A stretch of 64,000 nt of DNA, from positions 19,420,017-19,484,016 of the forward strand of contig NC_088307.1 of the NCBI RefSeq assembly GCF_032854445.1. The letters run 5' to 3'. How positions within the stretch are numbered: position 1 is the stretch's first letter; each line of letters begins with the position of its first letter. Positions 1 through 11,159 of the stretch are shown piece by piece. Position numbers and translations under genes: made by a program. A model generated the notes under the pieces. It did no database searches. It was not told the DNA's origin and was given only the letters and a program-made list of their open reading frames with translations. Source of the DNA: Liolophura sinensis (taxonomy: Eukaryota; Mollusca; Polyplacophora; Chitonida; Chitonidae).

Positions 1-531
1 TGAATTGTCGTATCTTGGACCGATAAGTACTATAAGTGGGGTGGATATTCACGATTCTTGATGAGTCTGAAGATATCATCAATGTTCGCCAGGCGTGTTT
101 GGTGTTCGCAGGTGCTTTTTGTAACTACGACCAGCTGCGATCTGTGCAGAAATTCTGAATAATTTTAATCGGCCTGAATTTGTCATACAATCTACGTATA
201 CCATCGAGCATGGCAAACTTTATCTTTATCGATCCTCAATCGTATACACATTCTTGTCACAAAGATTTTGTTTTTGGAGTTTTGTGTCAGTTTTAGTGTG
301 GTTGAAAACTATTTCCTGGACTGACTACGATGAAAGCAGCTAGTGGTATCTTCCATGTGACTTGGCCTTTACCGACGGAGATGTGTATCAATGGTGTGTA
401 CGTTGTGTATTGCGTTATGTAACCCATCATTACACCTTTTACGTCGGGCCCAATCCACAGGTGCGCGAAGTTGCGTTATTTACGCTTATTTTGTTTATTC
501 ATCTAGTGATTAATACCGTTCTCAGGAACAT
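1..531. other. Unannotated unique sequence
   Basis: No gene, repeat or RNA recognised. Short open frames here have no coding character. Confidence 0.5.
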
Positions 532-532
532 T

Positions 533-626
533 TATTTATTTATTTATTTGAATGGTGTTTTACACCGTACTCAATAAAATCTCACTTCTACGACGGCGAC
601 CAGCATTATGATGGGAAGTCAGGAAC
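533..626 (-). mobile_element. SINE-A 3' fragment, first duplicate copy
   Basis: Reading the minus strand, the family body (TCGTAGAAGTGAGA, then GTACGGTGTAAAACACC) ends in an (AAAT)n tail. It has diverged from the best copies in the window and lacks the tRNA head. Confidence 0.75.
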
Positions 627-722
627 ACTTACGATAGCGGAAAGATATTTATATGTTGAATTATACCATGTTCCATACTACGGTCCATTTGACCTGGAAC
701 GTCCATTAAGGTTGACGATTGT

Positions 723-816
723 TATTTATTTATTTATTTGAATGGTGTTTTACACCGTACTCAATAAAATCTCACTTCTACGACGGCGACCAGCATTATG
801 ATGGGAAGTCAGGAAC
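723..816 (-). mobile_element. SINE-A 3' fragment, second duplicate copy
   Basis: Same fragment as in the first half of the 190-bp duplication, carried along by the duplication and not a separate insertion. Confidence 0.75.
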
Positions 817-911
817 ACTTACGATAGCGGAAAGATATTTATATGTTGAATTATACCATGTTCCATACTACGGTCCATTTGACCTGGAACGTCCATTAAG
901 GTTGACGATTG

Positions 912-1598
912 GTATACAAGGTCTAAATTTATAGGTGAAGGATGGCAGTTGATGCAAAAAAAGTAAAAGTGAAAAAAAAAGAACTTTTGAACTTGCACCA
1001 CAGCTAAGAAAAACACCAATGCACGGTACAAGATTTTTTAAAACCCTGACGCCTCGTGGTAAAGTCTTAACACTGCGTGATCTGTGCTGTTATCAGCTCG
1101 ACCAAAGCAGAACCTGTACCCCACGTTCCTCACATGCACGATGCCATCATCGATCAAACACTCTAACAGCAGGTGTAGCGATCTCTCTCACATATTGATC
1201 TACAAAGGTCAAAAGATGGCGATATGATGGAAGCAGACGACACCCGCCGTGGTCACGTGGCTTTAACTCTCGTGTTGGCGTCCATTTGGAAAGCGCTGTA
1301 ATTTTCCCCGTCATAAATCACCCACGACAGCTCTGATATCTATCTGTTAGCCTTTTCTGTCGTCTCCTCTCACGGAACGTCTGGGGTATTTTTTTTTTTT
1401 TTTTTTGGATTGCAGCTATTTTTTTTCTTTTTTCTGGCTGTAATTTTTTCAGGCTCTCTTTTGATAATTAAATAGCTCTACACACTCAAGGGATCGGCAG
1501 CTCCGGCTGCCTGACGACTCTTTATTGAAACAGTCGTTCGTCAACTGAAATTCAAATAATATATAGGCTATTTCGGGCCTACTGCCCACTCCCTTATC
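912..1598. other. Unannotated, with an 18-T run
   Basis: No gene recognised. A run of 18 T lies at 1389-1406, followed by T-rich sequence to about 1460. Confidence 0.5.
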
Positions 1599-1838
1599 TG
1601 CATGAGCTAAAGCAAGGAAACAGGCCTAGTTGACCTGGTGTCAGTATAATATGACTGGGTGGGATGTCATGTCTGGTGTCTTCGGCATGATACTTCAGCG
1701 GCAGCAGCACTTTGGAGGCATGGGCTCGTCCTGCCACAAGGATACACAGTATATGTACACACACGTCGTGATTCATCGTCATTATGTGGCTGAAAAATCG
1801 TTAAGTACGACGTTAAACCCCAAGCATACATATACACC
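1599..1838 (+). mobile_element. SINE-C, 5'-truncated
   Basis: Matches other copies in the window: AAGCAAGGAAACAGGCC, then GTGTCAGTATAATATGAC, a GGCAGCAGCACTTTGG block, and the 3' box AAGTACGACGTTAAACCCC followed by CATACATATAC tail repeats. The tRNA-like head is missing. The open frame across it (1630-1938) is a chance translation. Confidence 0.8.
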
Positions 1839-1884
1839 TTCATGGGTCTCTTATTTCTGTCGAGATAAAGCTTATCTGATACAT

Positions 1885-1957
1885 CAAGTTGCTGGAATAT
1901 CTTCCTACGGACAGGAAGCCAGCATGAGCTGGACTTGAACTCATACCCTGCTAATGT
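1885..1957 (-). mobile_element. SINE-A head fragment
   Basis: GTTGCTGGAATATCTTCC followed by GGAAGCCAGCATGAGCTG and GACTTGAACTCA corresponds to the B-box side of SINE-A read on the minus strand. Only the 5' half of the element is present. Confidence 0.65.
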
Positions 1958-2137
1958 ACACATCTACATCGAGTACCGTATACATGAACGTTCACATCTG
2001 AACATTAATATTGTTATACTTATCAGGAATTTCTTTTAAAAACAACATTGATGTCAATAACATGCCACACTATATTTCTAGACGTAAATCAGTTAGAATC
2101 ACTGCACCCTGTAACCTTATCACTTAATGATTCCATC

Positions 2138-2179
2138 AGTCAGTCAGTCAGTCAGTCAGTCAGTCAGTCAGTCAGTCAA
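2138..2179. repeat. (CAGT)n microsatellite
   Basis: About ten consecutive CAGT units. Confidence 0.95.
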
Positions 2180-3814
2180 CCAGGGACAGAATTTTTGAGT
2201 TGCTTCGGCTAAATACACGACTAAGTTACATACGACTCATAGCTAAACGCCTTTTACTTATATTTTCCGAAAATTACCAATTAAGAATATTAGAAGGGCA
2301 AATCCATAAACTGTTCGCCCGACGAGATAACATGCAAATGAGGCAGCACAGAGATTCCCACAATACAACGTAACATGTAAAACAATATAATATTTGAAAG
2401 CTTATTACTAAACCAAAAACGGTCTTCCTTTCAATCGACAATGTATTATAAAGTATTCGAAATTCCCCACGATCTGTATGGCAGAACTAAAATTACATGG
2501 TAACCTGCATAATTACAACACAGTACCGTGTCTGACATTTAAATTTCACTGAATATATCCCGTTTTCTACACTACAAGGGGAGGTAACCCAGTCCAAAAA
2601 GTTAGTCTTCGGTCGTTTTTAAATCTAGCTACTTACGAAATTTAGAATGGGTTGATGGTTGAAGGGAAATCCCGGAAAAAAACTAGGCTTTTGTTACTAC
2701 TCATTAATATTATGCAGATGACGTTTAAAATAGCAGCGCAAATGTTTTGCCGTCGGCAATATGTCTGTATGACATGTGATGAAATATGATCTGTGTGCTA
2801 CTTAAATGTAAGATCATCAATTCGTTTACCACTGGTAAGCCATTAAAGGGCATTGCAATTCGACAATTGCAAGATCTACTTCTAAAAAACCTCAAATACC
2901 ATTTTCGAAGAGAATATTTAAGAAATAATTACATATTTAGTAAAATAGGAGAGAAGCTGACATCTGTTTTAAATTATGCAAGTAAAACACTTAAATTCTT
3001 CCATTTAACATTAAATGCAAGACCTTTGTTTTCCTGTCGGTTTCCGTTTAAAAGGGAAAAGAAAATTAACCTCAACCAATGCATAGAAACGTAACGCAAA
3101 CTGGCTGACGACAAAACCAGACCAGATCGTGTCTAACACATGTGAACATGCTTTTTCCATTTTTCACAATTTCGCGGTTTCTAGCACCTAAAAATATTCA
3201 ACGGTAAATTTTTTGAATTGGAAGACGCGTCTACAATTACACATCGTCTACTGTTTCTGTTCGGAACAATATCCGTTTTTGCTGCCCAGATCGTGGAGCT
3301 CAGCTGATTGAACTCATTTGCAGCACGTCTGTTGTTCCATGTTGTATTAGGCTTTTTTTACACACAAACGCGGCTCTGCTAGCTTCGTATTACTAATATA
3401 CATCACCCTGTGGTATGGGAGTAAATAATCTTTTTTGCTCCGCCGTTAGAACTTAGAGCTTGATTACGAGGAATGGCACGGCCATTCTACTGAATCCTGC
3501 CTTCCGAAATTGAGTGTACATAGAAACGACACCGTATTACGGTAGGATGTAATACAGATTAACTTACATCATTAGATGAAGGCATGGGGCATTATAGGAT
3601 TAGTGGTAAGGCACAAAATACCTCCCAACATTTCCATTTAACTTTGAAAAGGTTGCGAAATGGCACCCAGCTGAAAACCTTTCTCAGTCGAATTATTATT
3701 AGAAGAAATACAAATATTGTATTGCAAGTTTCATGGACAACAGATGATTAATAGACGTGGGTCCTTAACATTTTCTGCCTACATCAGCTGGCTCAAAGCT
3801 GTGTAAATGTAATT
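2180..3814. other. Unannotated AT-rich stretch
   Basis: The longest open frame is 102 codons at 2786-3094. It is lysine- and leucine-rich with no family I recognise, and probably not a gene. ATGCAAAT, an octamer-type motif, occurs near 2332 but is unsupported alone. Confidence 0.4.
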
Positions 3815-4062
3815 AAAGACGTACAGCACAGAGAGTAAGACCAGAACAGTCACGACAGTGTGATAGACGTACAGCATAGAGTAAAATCTGAGCAGCGACG
3901 ACAGTGTGATAGACGTACAGCATGGAGAGTAAGACCAGAGCAGCGACGACAGTGTGATACTCGTACAGCATAGAGAGTAAGACCAGAGCAGCGACGAGGG
4001 TGGGATACACGTACAGCATAGAGAGAGCAGAGCAGCGACCACAGTGTGCTAGCTGGCAAATG
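3815..4062 (-). repeat. Family E expanded as a 48-bp tandem array
   Basis: GTACAGCA recurs at 3821, 3869, 3915, 3963 and 4011, a 48-bp period with one 46-bp unit. Units read as GTACAGCATAGAGAGTAAGA plus CCAGAGCAGCGACGACAG. The array runs out into CTAGCTGGCAAATGGTCAC, the normal continuation of dispersed family E. Because 48 is a multiple of 3, frames stay open on the minus strand; these are not proteins. Confidence 0.85.
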
Positions 4063-4167
4063 GTCACACCATTCTCTGCTATAGTGCTTGTGAACTATCT
4101 CTTTGCCGTAGCTGCACATCTATGCAGAAACAATGATATTACAGAAAAGAAAAAAGGGTCTTTCAGT

Positions 4168-4297
4168 AAACTGCGGATGGTCGTGGGTTTCCCCCGGGCT
4201 CTGCCCGGTTTCCTTCCACCAAAATGCTGGCCGCCGACGTAAAAGTGAAATATTCTTGAGAACGGCGTAAAATACCAATCAGATAAATAAATAAAGA
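4168..4297 (+). mobile_element. SINE-A, 5'-truncated
   Basis: Runs from GGATGGTCGTGGGTTTCCCC through ATGCTGGCCGCCGACGTA and TGAAATATTCTTGAG to ACGGCGTAAAATACCAATC and an AAATAAAT tail. The tRNA head is absent. Confidence 0.85.
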
Positions 4298-4679
4298 AGG
4301 AAGGGGTACACCGACTGGACCGACTGTTTTTAGATGGACAATGCATGCCGGCCAGTCCAACGAAATTCGGCTCGTAATTTAACTGAATGGCACTTTGGCA
4401 GTATTATTTGAAGGGAAAATACTGTTTTGTCCAGTCACTGTTACTAAAATGGCCTACTTAAAATGTCACTTCCTCGGAGTAAAAAACTTGCATGCCTTAA
4501 ACTGGTGTGAAGTAATTGATAATTAAAGTTTAGTAAAGACACATTCTCCTTTGATGTTCTCTGTATTCTGTGAGTTTTTAATGTATGGAATAGGCAGCTT
4601 AGGCCACCGGTGTAAACAGGCTGAAAAATATGAAAATATTTCATTGCTGGCATGTGACAGTTAATTGGTTAAAGGGTTG

Positions 4680-5000
4680 TTGGTTAAGAAATATTGGCCA
4701 TGTAATATTGGTTAGTCTATACTTGAAGAAGTAATGTATCTTAACGTATGAAGGTTGGTTAAGAAATATGGGTTAAGGGGTATCGCTTGTGAAGTACTGG
4801 TTAAGAAATATCGATCTGCTAAGGATTATCTGATAAACATTACTAATTACGGAATATAGATCAGATACATGTGATATCGGTAAAGAAGTAAAAGTTAAAT
4901 GAATATTGGTCAAGAAATATTGGCTGTGGAATAATGGTTAACAAATAATGTCTAAGAAATCCATTGTTGAGTGAATGATATTAAACCAAATGCCATATGA
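4680..5000. repeat. Degenerate GGTTAAGAAATAT repeats
   Basis: TTGGTTAAGAAATAT and variants recur irregularly at about 4680, 4755, 4800 and 4908. The spacing is uneven, so this is probably an old decayed minisatellite. Confidence 0.5.
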
Positions 5001-5699
5001 GTCCATTGTTTAGGACCTGCATTAGTATAAAACACGTTCTCCTCAAGTACAGATCTTTGTCAGTGTGAAAAATCATTATGGCTGTCACTTTTAACAATGC
5101 AAAGATATGTCGTATTATTGGCTCAAAGGACCGTTATCATGCAATGACACAAACTTTACCTCTCAGGAAGAAGTCTTTGATGTCTTAAAAAGACTTGAGT
5201 GATTTACCGCGGGCCAGTGTCAAGCTCTCACTTACGGTAGTCGTTATAATAGATCTGCTGACGTAAACGTCCCAGTTACTTGGCTTCGGGTTGATTTGTA
5301 ACGGTAATTACGCCAACTAGCTGAAAGTAGAGTAAAAATTATTGTCGCGTGTCGCCGTGTAGAAAAGAAGAAGGATTTACAGTTATTCACATGACTTCCG
5401 CTTTGGGAAAAGTGGTGATTGCGTCGCGCGGAACGCAGATAACACCAAACAGCTTTGTCCAATGTAAATTGATTTCAGGGATGTTTACTTAATCCACACG
5501 TGACATTAAAAGTCACATGACACGGTATTGGAAATGTCAATAATATTAACAGCTGCCAAAGATATATTATTCCGTGCCAGTTGACGGAGCACTAGTGGCA
5601 CGAGGTTCGCACTTAATCAATGTAAAAAATCGATTTTCAACTCTCGACGCATGAAGCTGTTCTCTTGATTCGTCAACTCTTCTAAAGTAGACAACTAGA
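5001..5699. other. Unannotated
   Basis: No gene or repeat family recognised; open frames are under 75 codons. Confidence 0.5.
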
Positions 5700-5984
5700 T
5701 TCAAGTGCGTTGAAACTAGATATTAGGGGAAGGGCGGGGGAGGAGGGGGGTATGAAAGGTGAGGAAAAGACAAGACTGAAGAATTGCGATGAAGACTCTG
5801 GCGAAACATGCGGAAGCTGCGGAGGTATAAACAAAAATGCAAAGAATACCTGAACGGTGAAGGTGAAACGGACTGAACGGATATGTGAGGGTGACGATGT
5901 CAAAACTGGGAAGGAAAAATGAGGAAAAGCTACTTGTAGAGATTGTGGCGAAATTGCAGGAGGAGGGAGGGTTTGGGCTGCAGA
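5700..5984. repeat. Purine-rich flank of the minisatellite
   Basis: The plus strand is strongly G+A rich (GGGGAAGGGCGGGGGAGGAG and similar), with phrases such as GTGGCGAAA recurring. It probably holds older, decayed array units. The 150-codon minus-strand frame at 5682-6134 is a serine-, phenylalanine- and proline-rich translation of this strand bias and is unlikely to be a gene. Confidence 0.6.
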
Positions 5985-7978
5985 GCTAGATGAAGAGAAA
6001 GTGGCGAAAATGGAAGGAAAAAATAGACTGCATAAGTATACATGGAGAGAGGGTGCCTGAAAAGTGCAGTGAGAAAGGAACGGTAAAGTTGTACCTAAAG
6101 AGTGAGTTTCGAAGCTTGGAAAAACGGAATACATACAAGCAGATAAAAAAGAGCTCTGAACATTGGAGGGATATGCGGGCTGCGTGTCCAGATAAAGAGA
6201 GAGTTCTGAACATTGGAGGGATATACGGGCTGCGTGTCCAAATAAAGAGAGAGTTCTAAAGTCTGGAGGGAGGAACTGACTGTATATCTAGATAAAGAGA
6301 GAGTCCTGAAGTTTGGAGGGAGAAACTGACTGTATATCTAGATAAAGAGAGAGTCCTGAAGTTTGGAGGGAGAAACTGACTGCATAGCTAGATAAAGAGA
6401 GAGTCCTGAAGTTTGGAGGTAGAAATTGACTGCATAGCTAGATAAAGACAGAGTTCTGAAGTCTAAAAGGAGAAATTGACTGCATAGCTGGCCATGAAGA
6501 GAGGGTAGTGAAGCTTGGAGAGAGAAATGGACTGCATGTCCAGATAAAGGGAGAGTTCTGAAGCTTGAGGAGTTTAATGTTCTACATACTAGTTAAATAT
6601 AAAGAGAGAGTTCTAAGGTCTGGAGGGAGGAACTGACTGCATAGCTAGATAAAGAGAGAGTTCTAAAGTCTGGAGGGAGGAACTGACTGCATAGCTAGAT
6701 AAAGAGAGAGTCCTGAAGTTTGGAGGTAGAAATTGACTGCATAGCTAGATAAAGAGAGAGTCCTGAAGTTTGGAGGGAGAAACTGACTGTATATCTAGAT
6801 AAAGAGAGAGTCCTGAAGTCTGGAGGGAGGAACTGACTGTATATCTAGATAAAGAGAGAGTCCTGAAGTTTGGAGGGAGAAACTGACTGCATAGCTAGAT
6901 AAAGAGAGAGTCCTGAAGTTTGGAGGTAGAAATTGACTGCATAGCTAGATAAAGAGAGAGTTCTAAAGTCTGGAGGGAGGAACTGACTGCATATCTAGAT
7001 AAAGAGAGAGTCCTGAAGTTTGGAGGGAGAAACTGACTGCATAGCTAGATAAAGAGAGAGTCCTGAAGTTTGGAGGTAGAAATTGACTGCATAGCTAGAT
7101 AAAGACAGAGTTCTGAAGTCTAAAAGGAGAAATTGACTGCATAGCTGGCCATGAAGAGAGAGTAGTGAAGCTTGGAGAGAGAAATGGACTGCATGTCCAG
7201 ATAAAGGGAGAGTTCTGAAGTTTGAGGAGTTCAATGTTCTACATACTAGTTAAATATAAAGAGAGAGTTCTGAAGTTTGGAGATAGAAAGTGAGTGCAAA
7301 GCAAGATAAAGAGTTCTGAAGTCTGAAGAGAGAGTTCTGAAGCTTGAGGAGTTCAATGTTCTACATACTAGTTAAATATAAAGAGAGAGTTCTGAAGTTT
7401 GGAGGTAGAAAGTGAGTGCAAAGCAAGATAAAGAGTTCTGAAGTCTGAAGAGAGAGTTCTGAAGCTTGAGGAGTTCAATGTTCTACATACTAGTTAAATA
7501 TAAAGAGAGAGTTCTAAAGTCTGGAGGGAGGAACTGACTGCATAGCTAGATAAAGAGAGAGTCCTGAAGTTTGGAGGTAGAAAGTGAGTGCAAAGCAAGA
7601 TAAAGAGTTCTGAAGTCTGAAGAGAGAGTTCTGAAGCTTGAGGAGTTCAATGTTCTACATACTAGTTAAATATAAAGAGAGAGTTCTAAAGTCTGGAGGG
7701 AGGAACTGACTGCATAGCTAGATAAAGAGAGAGTCCTGAAGTTTGGAGGTAGAAAGTGAGTGCAAAGCAAGATAAAGAGTTCTGTAGTCTGAAGAGAGAG
7801 TTCTGAAGCTTGAGGAGTTCAATGTTCTACATACTAGTTAAATATAAAGAGAGAGTTCTGAAGTTTGGAGGTAGAAAGTGAGTGCAAAGCAAGATAAAGA
7901 GTTCTGAAGTCTGAAGAGAGAGTTCTGAAGCTTGAGGAGTTCAATGTTCTACATACTAGTTAAATATAAAGAGAGATT
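5985..7978. repeat. Large purine-rich minisatellite, 50-bp unit with 122/172-bp higher-order units
   Basis: The basic unit is 50 bp: GATAAAGAGAGAGTCCTGAA, then GTTTGGAGGGAGAAACTGAC, then TGCATAGCTA (for example at 6291 and 6341). Towards the 3' end, units containing ATGTTCTACATACTAGTTAA recur. The marker GTTAAATA is at 6592, 7249, 7371, 7493, 7665, 7837 and 7959, giving spacings of 657, 122, 122, 172, 172 and 122. Thus 122-bp compound units sometimes take in one extra 50-bp unit. Nearly all units keep purines on the plus strand. Confidence 0.9.
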
Positions 7979-8588
7979 ATATTGATTTCCATAACCTCTA
8001 ACCAAAACTCAAAGGGCTGTTAAACGACATCCGCTGTGATAATCTACTTTGTTTTTGGCTGATGAGGAATTAATGGATATCGTGTCAGAGAGGGACATGT
8101 TCGCATTTCGATGATCTCTGAATGACTTCCCCACGTTGCATCCCGTGACTTCATCCATCCAGGCAGGCATTCTCGTCGAGAGTTTCTGACGTTAGTTATT
8201 TATCGTGGATGTTCGACAGTGACCTCAGCCAGGCAGTCCGCAGCCTGTGCAAACACGTTGAGTGACCAGCTGTTGGAAGGCCGTGTAAATCAATACAGTG
8301 GTACACACGCTAAAATCATCTGGGCGGGCACCGCGGCATGATCGGGTTGTTGTTGTTGTTTGGGTACTTTTCTTGTTCTTGAGGCTTGCTGACTAACCTG
8401 TGTAAAAGCATAAATTATTCATTGAAGTGGTATAAAACACTACGGGCTAATTAGATCATCGACTTAGATGTTTGAGATATGTTTGTGCTAATATTGTTAA
8501 ATGCTGTCTTAAGGAAAATACATAGTTTCACTTTGTAAGATGACCAGTGATATGCTCGTGATACAGGAAATTCTGTGACACCGAATCA
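7979..8588. other. Unannotated
   Basis: Nothing recognised apart from a short (TTG)n run near 8347-8360. Confidence 0.5.
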
Positions 8589-9240
8589 TTGGTATGATGT
8601 GACACATGACACTATCGTGATGCTGAGCGCTTCAACATGATGTTCTGTCAAATCAAAACATGGGCATGATGTGACATATGACACTATCGTGATACGCAGC
8701 TCTTCGACATGATGTCCTGTGACATCGAACCATCGACATGATGTCACACATGACGCTATCGTGATGCTGAGCACTTCGACGTGATGTTCTGTCACATCTA
8801 ACCATCGGCATGATGTGAGACATGACACTATCGTGATGCTGAGCGCTTCGACATGATGTTCTGTCAAATCAAAACATGGGCATGATGTGACACATGACAC
8901 TATCGTGATGCTGAGCGCTTCGACGTGATGTTCTGTTAAATCAAAACATCGGCATGAAACATGACACTATCGTGATGCTGAGCGCTTCGACATGATGTTC
9001 TGTCAAACCAAAACATCGGCATGATGTGACACATGACACTATTGTGATGTTGAGCGCTTTGACATGATGTTCCGTCACATCGAAGCATCGATATGATGTA
9101 ACACAAGGCATGATCGCGATGCTGCGGCTTTAAAATGATGTTCTGTCACATCTTGACATCCTATCCATTTCTGCATGATGTTTTGTAACACCCTGTTACA
9201 CATGACATAATCGTAATGCTGGACATTTTGGCATGGCGTT
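8589..9240. repeat. 72-bp minisatellite
   Basis: ACTATCGTGATGCTGAGCGC recurs with a 72-bp period (8611, 8683, 8755, 8827, 8899, then 8966 after a 5-bp loss, 9038), decaying after 9060. The unit continues TTCGACATGATGTTCTGTCA and then CATGATGTGACACATGAC. The 104-codon minus-strand frame exists only because 72 is divisible by 3. Confidence 0.9.
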
Positions 9241-9301
9241 CTGTTACACAGATCGAAATCTTGTGAAACCTTTTACATTTACGCGGTGATGCCTCGATTT
9301 C

Positions 9302-9323
9302 ATTATTATTATTATTATTATTG
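9302..9323. repeat. (ATT)n microsatellite
   Basis: Seven consecutive ATT units. Confidence 0.9.
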
Positions 9324-10597
9324 AACCCACGTACAACTATGAGTCTTCCGGAGTATAAAATATATCACTGGTTAGATTTTCATTTAGAAACTTTCCCGAC
9401 GACTGTGAGCAAAAATACAAACTGACAAATGGTTTTGTCAACAGTTTCTAATATGTCGTTAGATGCTTTCGGAGTAGTATGTGAATAAGGAGGTATCAGA
9501 CTTCATAGTAACAAGAAATAGGCCTGTATTAAATATATATCTTATAAATGACCCATGAGTCCATTCAGGTAAATACTCTGCTTGAAGGCCTTCATTGGCA
9601 GAAAACTCCCATAAAAAGACTGACCTTTTCTACCTCCGTTTGACGAGAGCTCCGATCATCGATTAGTTGTATTGTCTCTGTGATCTTGTTACCAAGAGAC
9701 ATTTGCAATATGTCTGCGCGAGACATCTGAGCTGAATTCATCCGCCACTAGGGGGCAGGTGCATCTTTTTGCCGGGACTAATTTCCTCTGTAGAAGGCGG
9801 ATTGTTGTAACGATATCTCACTGAGGGCCGCATTCCCTGTAACTCTTCGAATCGATATTCCAACACAATTAAATATCGTGTGAATTGTTGAAACTATAAA
9901 CACACCAGAGGGATATATTTATCTGACGTTTACTCTCCTTCTTGCAAGGCTTTAAATAGATAAGGCAGTAGAAGCAATGAACTGCGTTTTTAAATGTTTT
10001 TCTTACCATCGGTGATGTAGTGTTGCACGAATAGTTTCCAGTCATGAAACAGGAAAATAATTTAAAAATTTACCACCGACGAAATCAAATACGCACATAG
10101 CCGGAGAAAACGAATGATTATGATATAGCGATACTTTGGCAATATTGAAGTCACATGGTTTCGGAGGGAAAGAAAATGTACATACATGAAAAAATCAAAT
10201 AAATACATATTCAAAGAAAAAAGTTTAATGACTCCTCATCGTCACAATAAACAAACACAGTTTCCAAGTAAATGTGAAGAAGCAATATTACCAAGCTCAC
10301 GAAGTGTTGTTTTTTTGCTAATTTGTTGCCAGGTTTGTATTTCGTTTCGCTTCCTCGTCCGTGTATTTAATGGGCGAGCTGTAATGGACTTTCTCTATAT
10401 ATACGTTAGATATTTCCATGTTTCTTTTATAGTTTGCAGTGGATACTTCTTAACTTGGCGACATATCATGATGATATTTGATTTCAGCAGGACAATACGT
10501 CGACCTATGTGTAATGCTGTATCACTGGCAAAACACGCTGAAACCACCAGATATCACAAAATGTTCACTCTCCTCGTGGCTTCGCTGCAGTTTTAAG
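9324..10597. other. Unannotated AT-rich stretch
   Basis: A 136-codon open frame at 10186-10596 shows no recognisable domain or convincing codon pattern. It carries an F/S/V-rich middle part and is more likely chance than gene. Confidence 0.4.
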
Positions 10598-10728
10598 TAA
10601 GGAAGTTTGTCAATACCTGGCGAATACGGGCGGTGGTTTATTTTGAAACCTTCTATTTTCTTCACCCATGAACTTGAACGCAGTGAAATAAGCACGACAT
10701 TAAACACTAATCAAATAAATAAATGAAT
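10598..10728 (+). mobile_element. SINE-A2 (diverged SINE-A relative), 5'-truncated
   Basis: AGTAAGGAAGTTTGTCAATA, CCTGGCGAATACGGGCGGTG, then a SINE-A-like end GCACGACATTAAACACTAAT and an AAATAAATAAAT tail. The middle differs from SINE-A, but the 3' box and tail agree. Confidence 0.65.
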
Positions 10729-10894
10729 CACAGGATAATGTTTTTCCATGTATAATCGCTGGAATTATTTCGGTAACAGTTTTTCTTCTTGCCTTCGAAC
10801 CTCTGCCAGCAGGTGTTGCTGCTGTGGAACAGACCTAATGTTATGTCCGCACGAAGAACACCAATAGCGTGTAACATCACTATGTACGTTACGC

Positions 10895-11112
10895 CTATAT
10901 TCAGCTCTCTGTAGAATCAGTCATTCTCGATACCTAAATTGACTTTAGTCAGTGACACGTAACAGCACAAGCTCTACACATGGATATGTTGGAAGTCTAT
11001 ACCCTTGCAAAGGAAATTTACAGCCCTTTTCTAATTTATAACATTAAACGGCGTAAGCTCAGTTTCGACGCCAAGAACTCATTGCCTCGGGTGACGTCAT
11101 AATTATTTAGAA
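10895..11112 (+). repeat. Family D, left arm of the first palindromic pair
   Basis: TATTCAGCTCTCTGTAGAAT, then AGCACAAGCTCTACACATGG and ATTTATAACATTAAACGGCG, ending ATTGCCTCGGGTGACGTCAT. The same sequence occurs inverted downstream and in a second pair at 12.4-13.1 kb. Confidence 0.75.
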
Positions 11113-11159
11113 ACAAGTGGCATGCTGGGAAATGTGCGTTGAGAGTAATTTATTTACAA

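Larger units (their letters stand above)
532..911. repeat. Perfect 190-bp tandem duplication containing a SINE-A tail fragment
   Basis: The block from the (TTTA)n tract through GGTTGACGATT occurs twice, 190 bp apart (for example AATGGTGTTTTACACC at 551 and 741). The copies look identical over at least 180 bp. Each copy begins with the 3' end of a minus-strand SINE-A and continues into unrelated sequence, so the SINE was already there when the block was duplicated. Perfect identity means a recent event or an assembly artefact. Confidence 0.9.

Noticed and set aside
5682-6134. A 150-codon serine/phenylalanine/proline-rich minus-strand frame
   Set aside because: It follows the purine bias of the plus strand, which removes stop codons from the complement; no domain or signal.
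8586-8900. A 104-codon cysteine-rich repetitive minus-strand frame
   Set aside because: Produced by the 72-bp minisatellite; no start, promoter or non-repeat sequence supports a protein.
2138-9323. CRISPR-like regular arrays
   Set aside because: The tandem repeats here have no unique spacers between identical short repeats; the DNA is clearly eukaryotic.
10186-10596. A 136-codon frame
   Set aside because: No recognised domain, AT-driven composition and no splice or promoter evidence.
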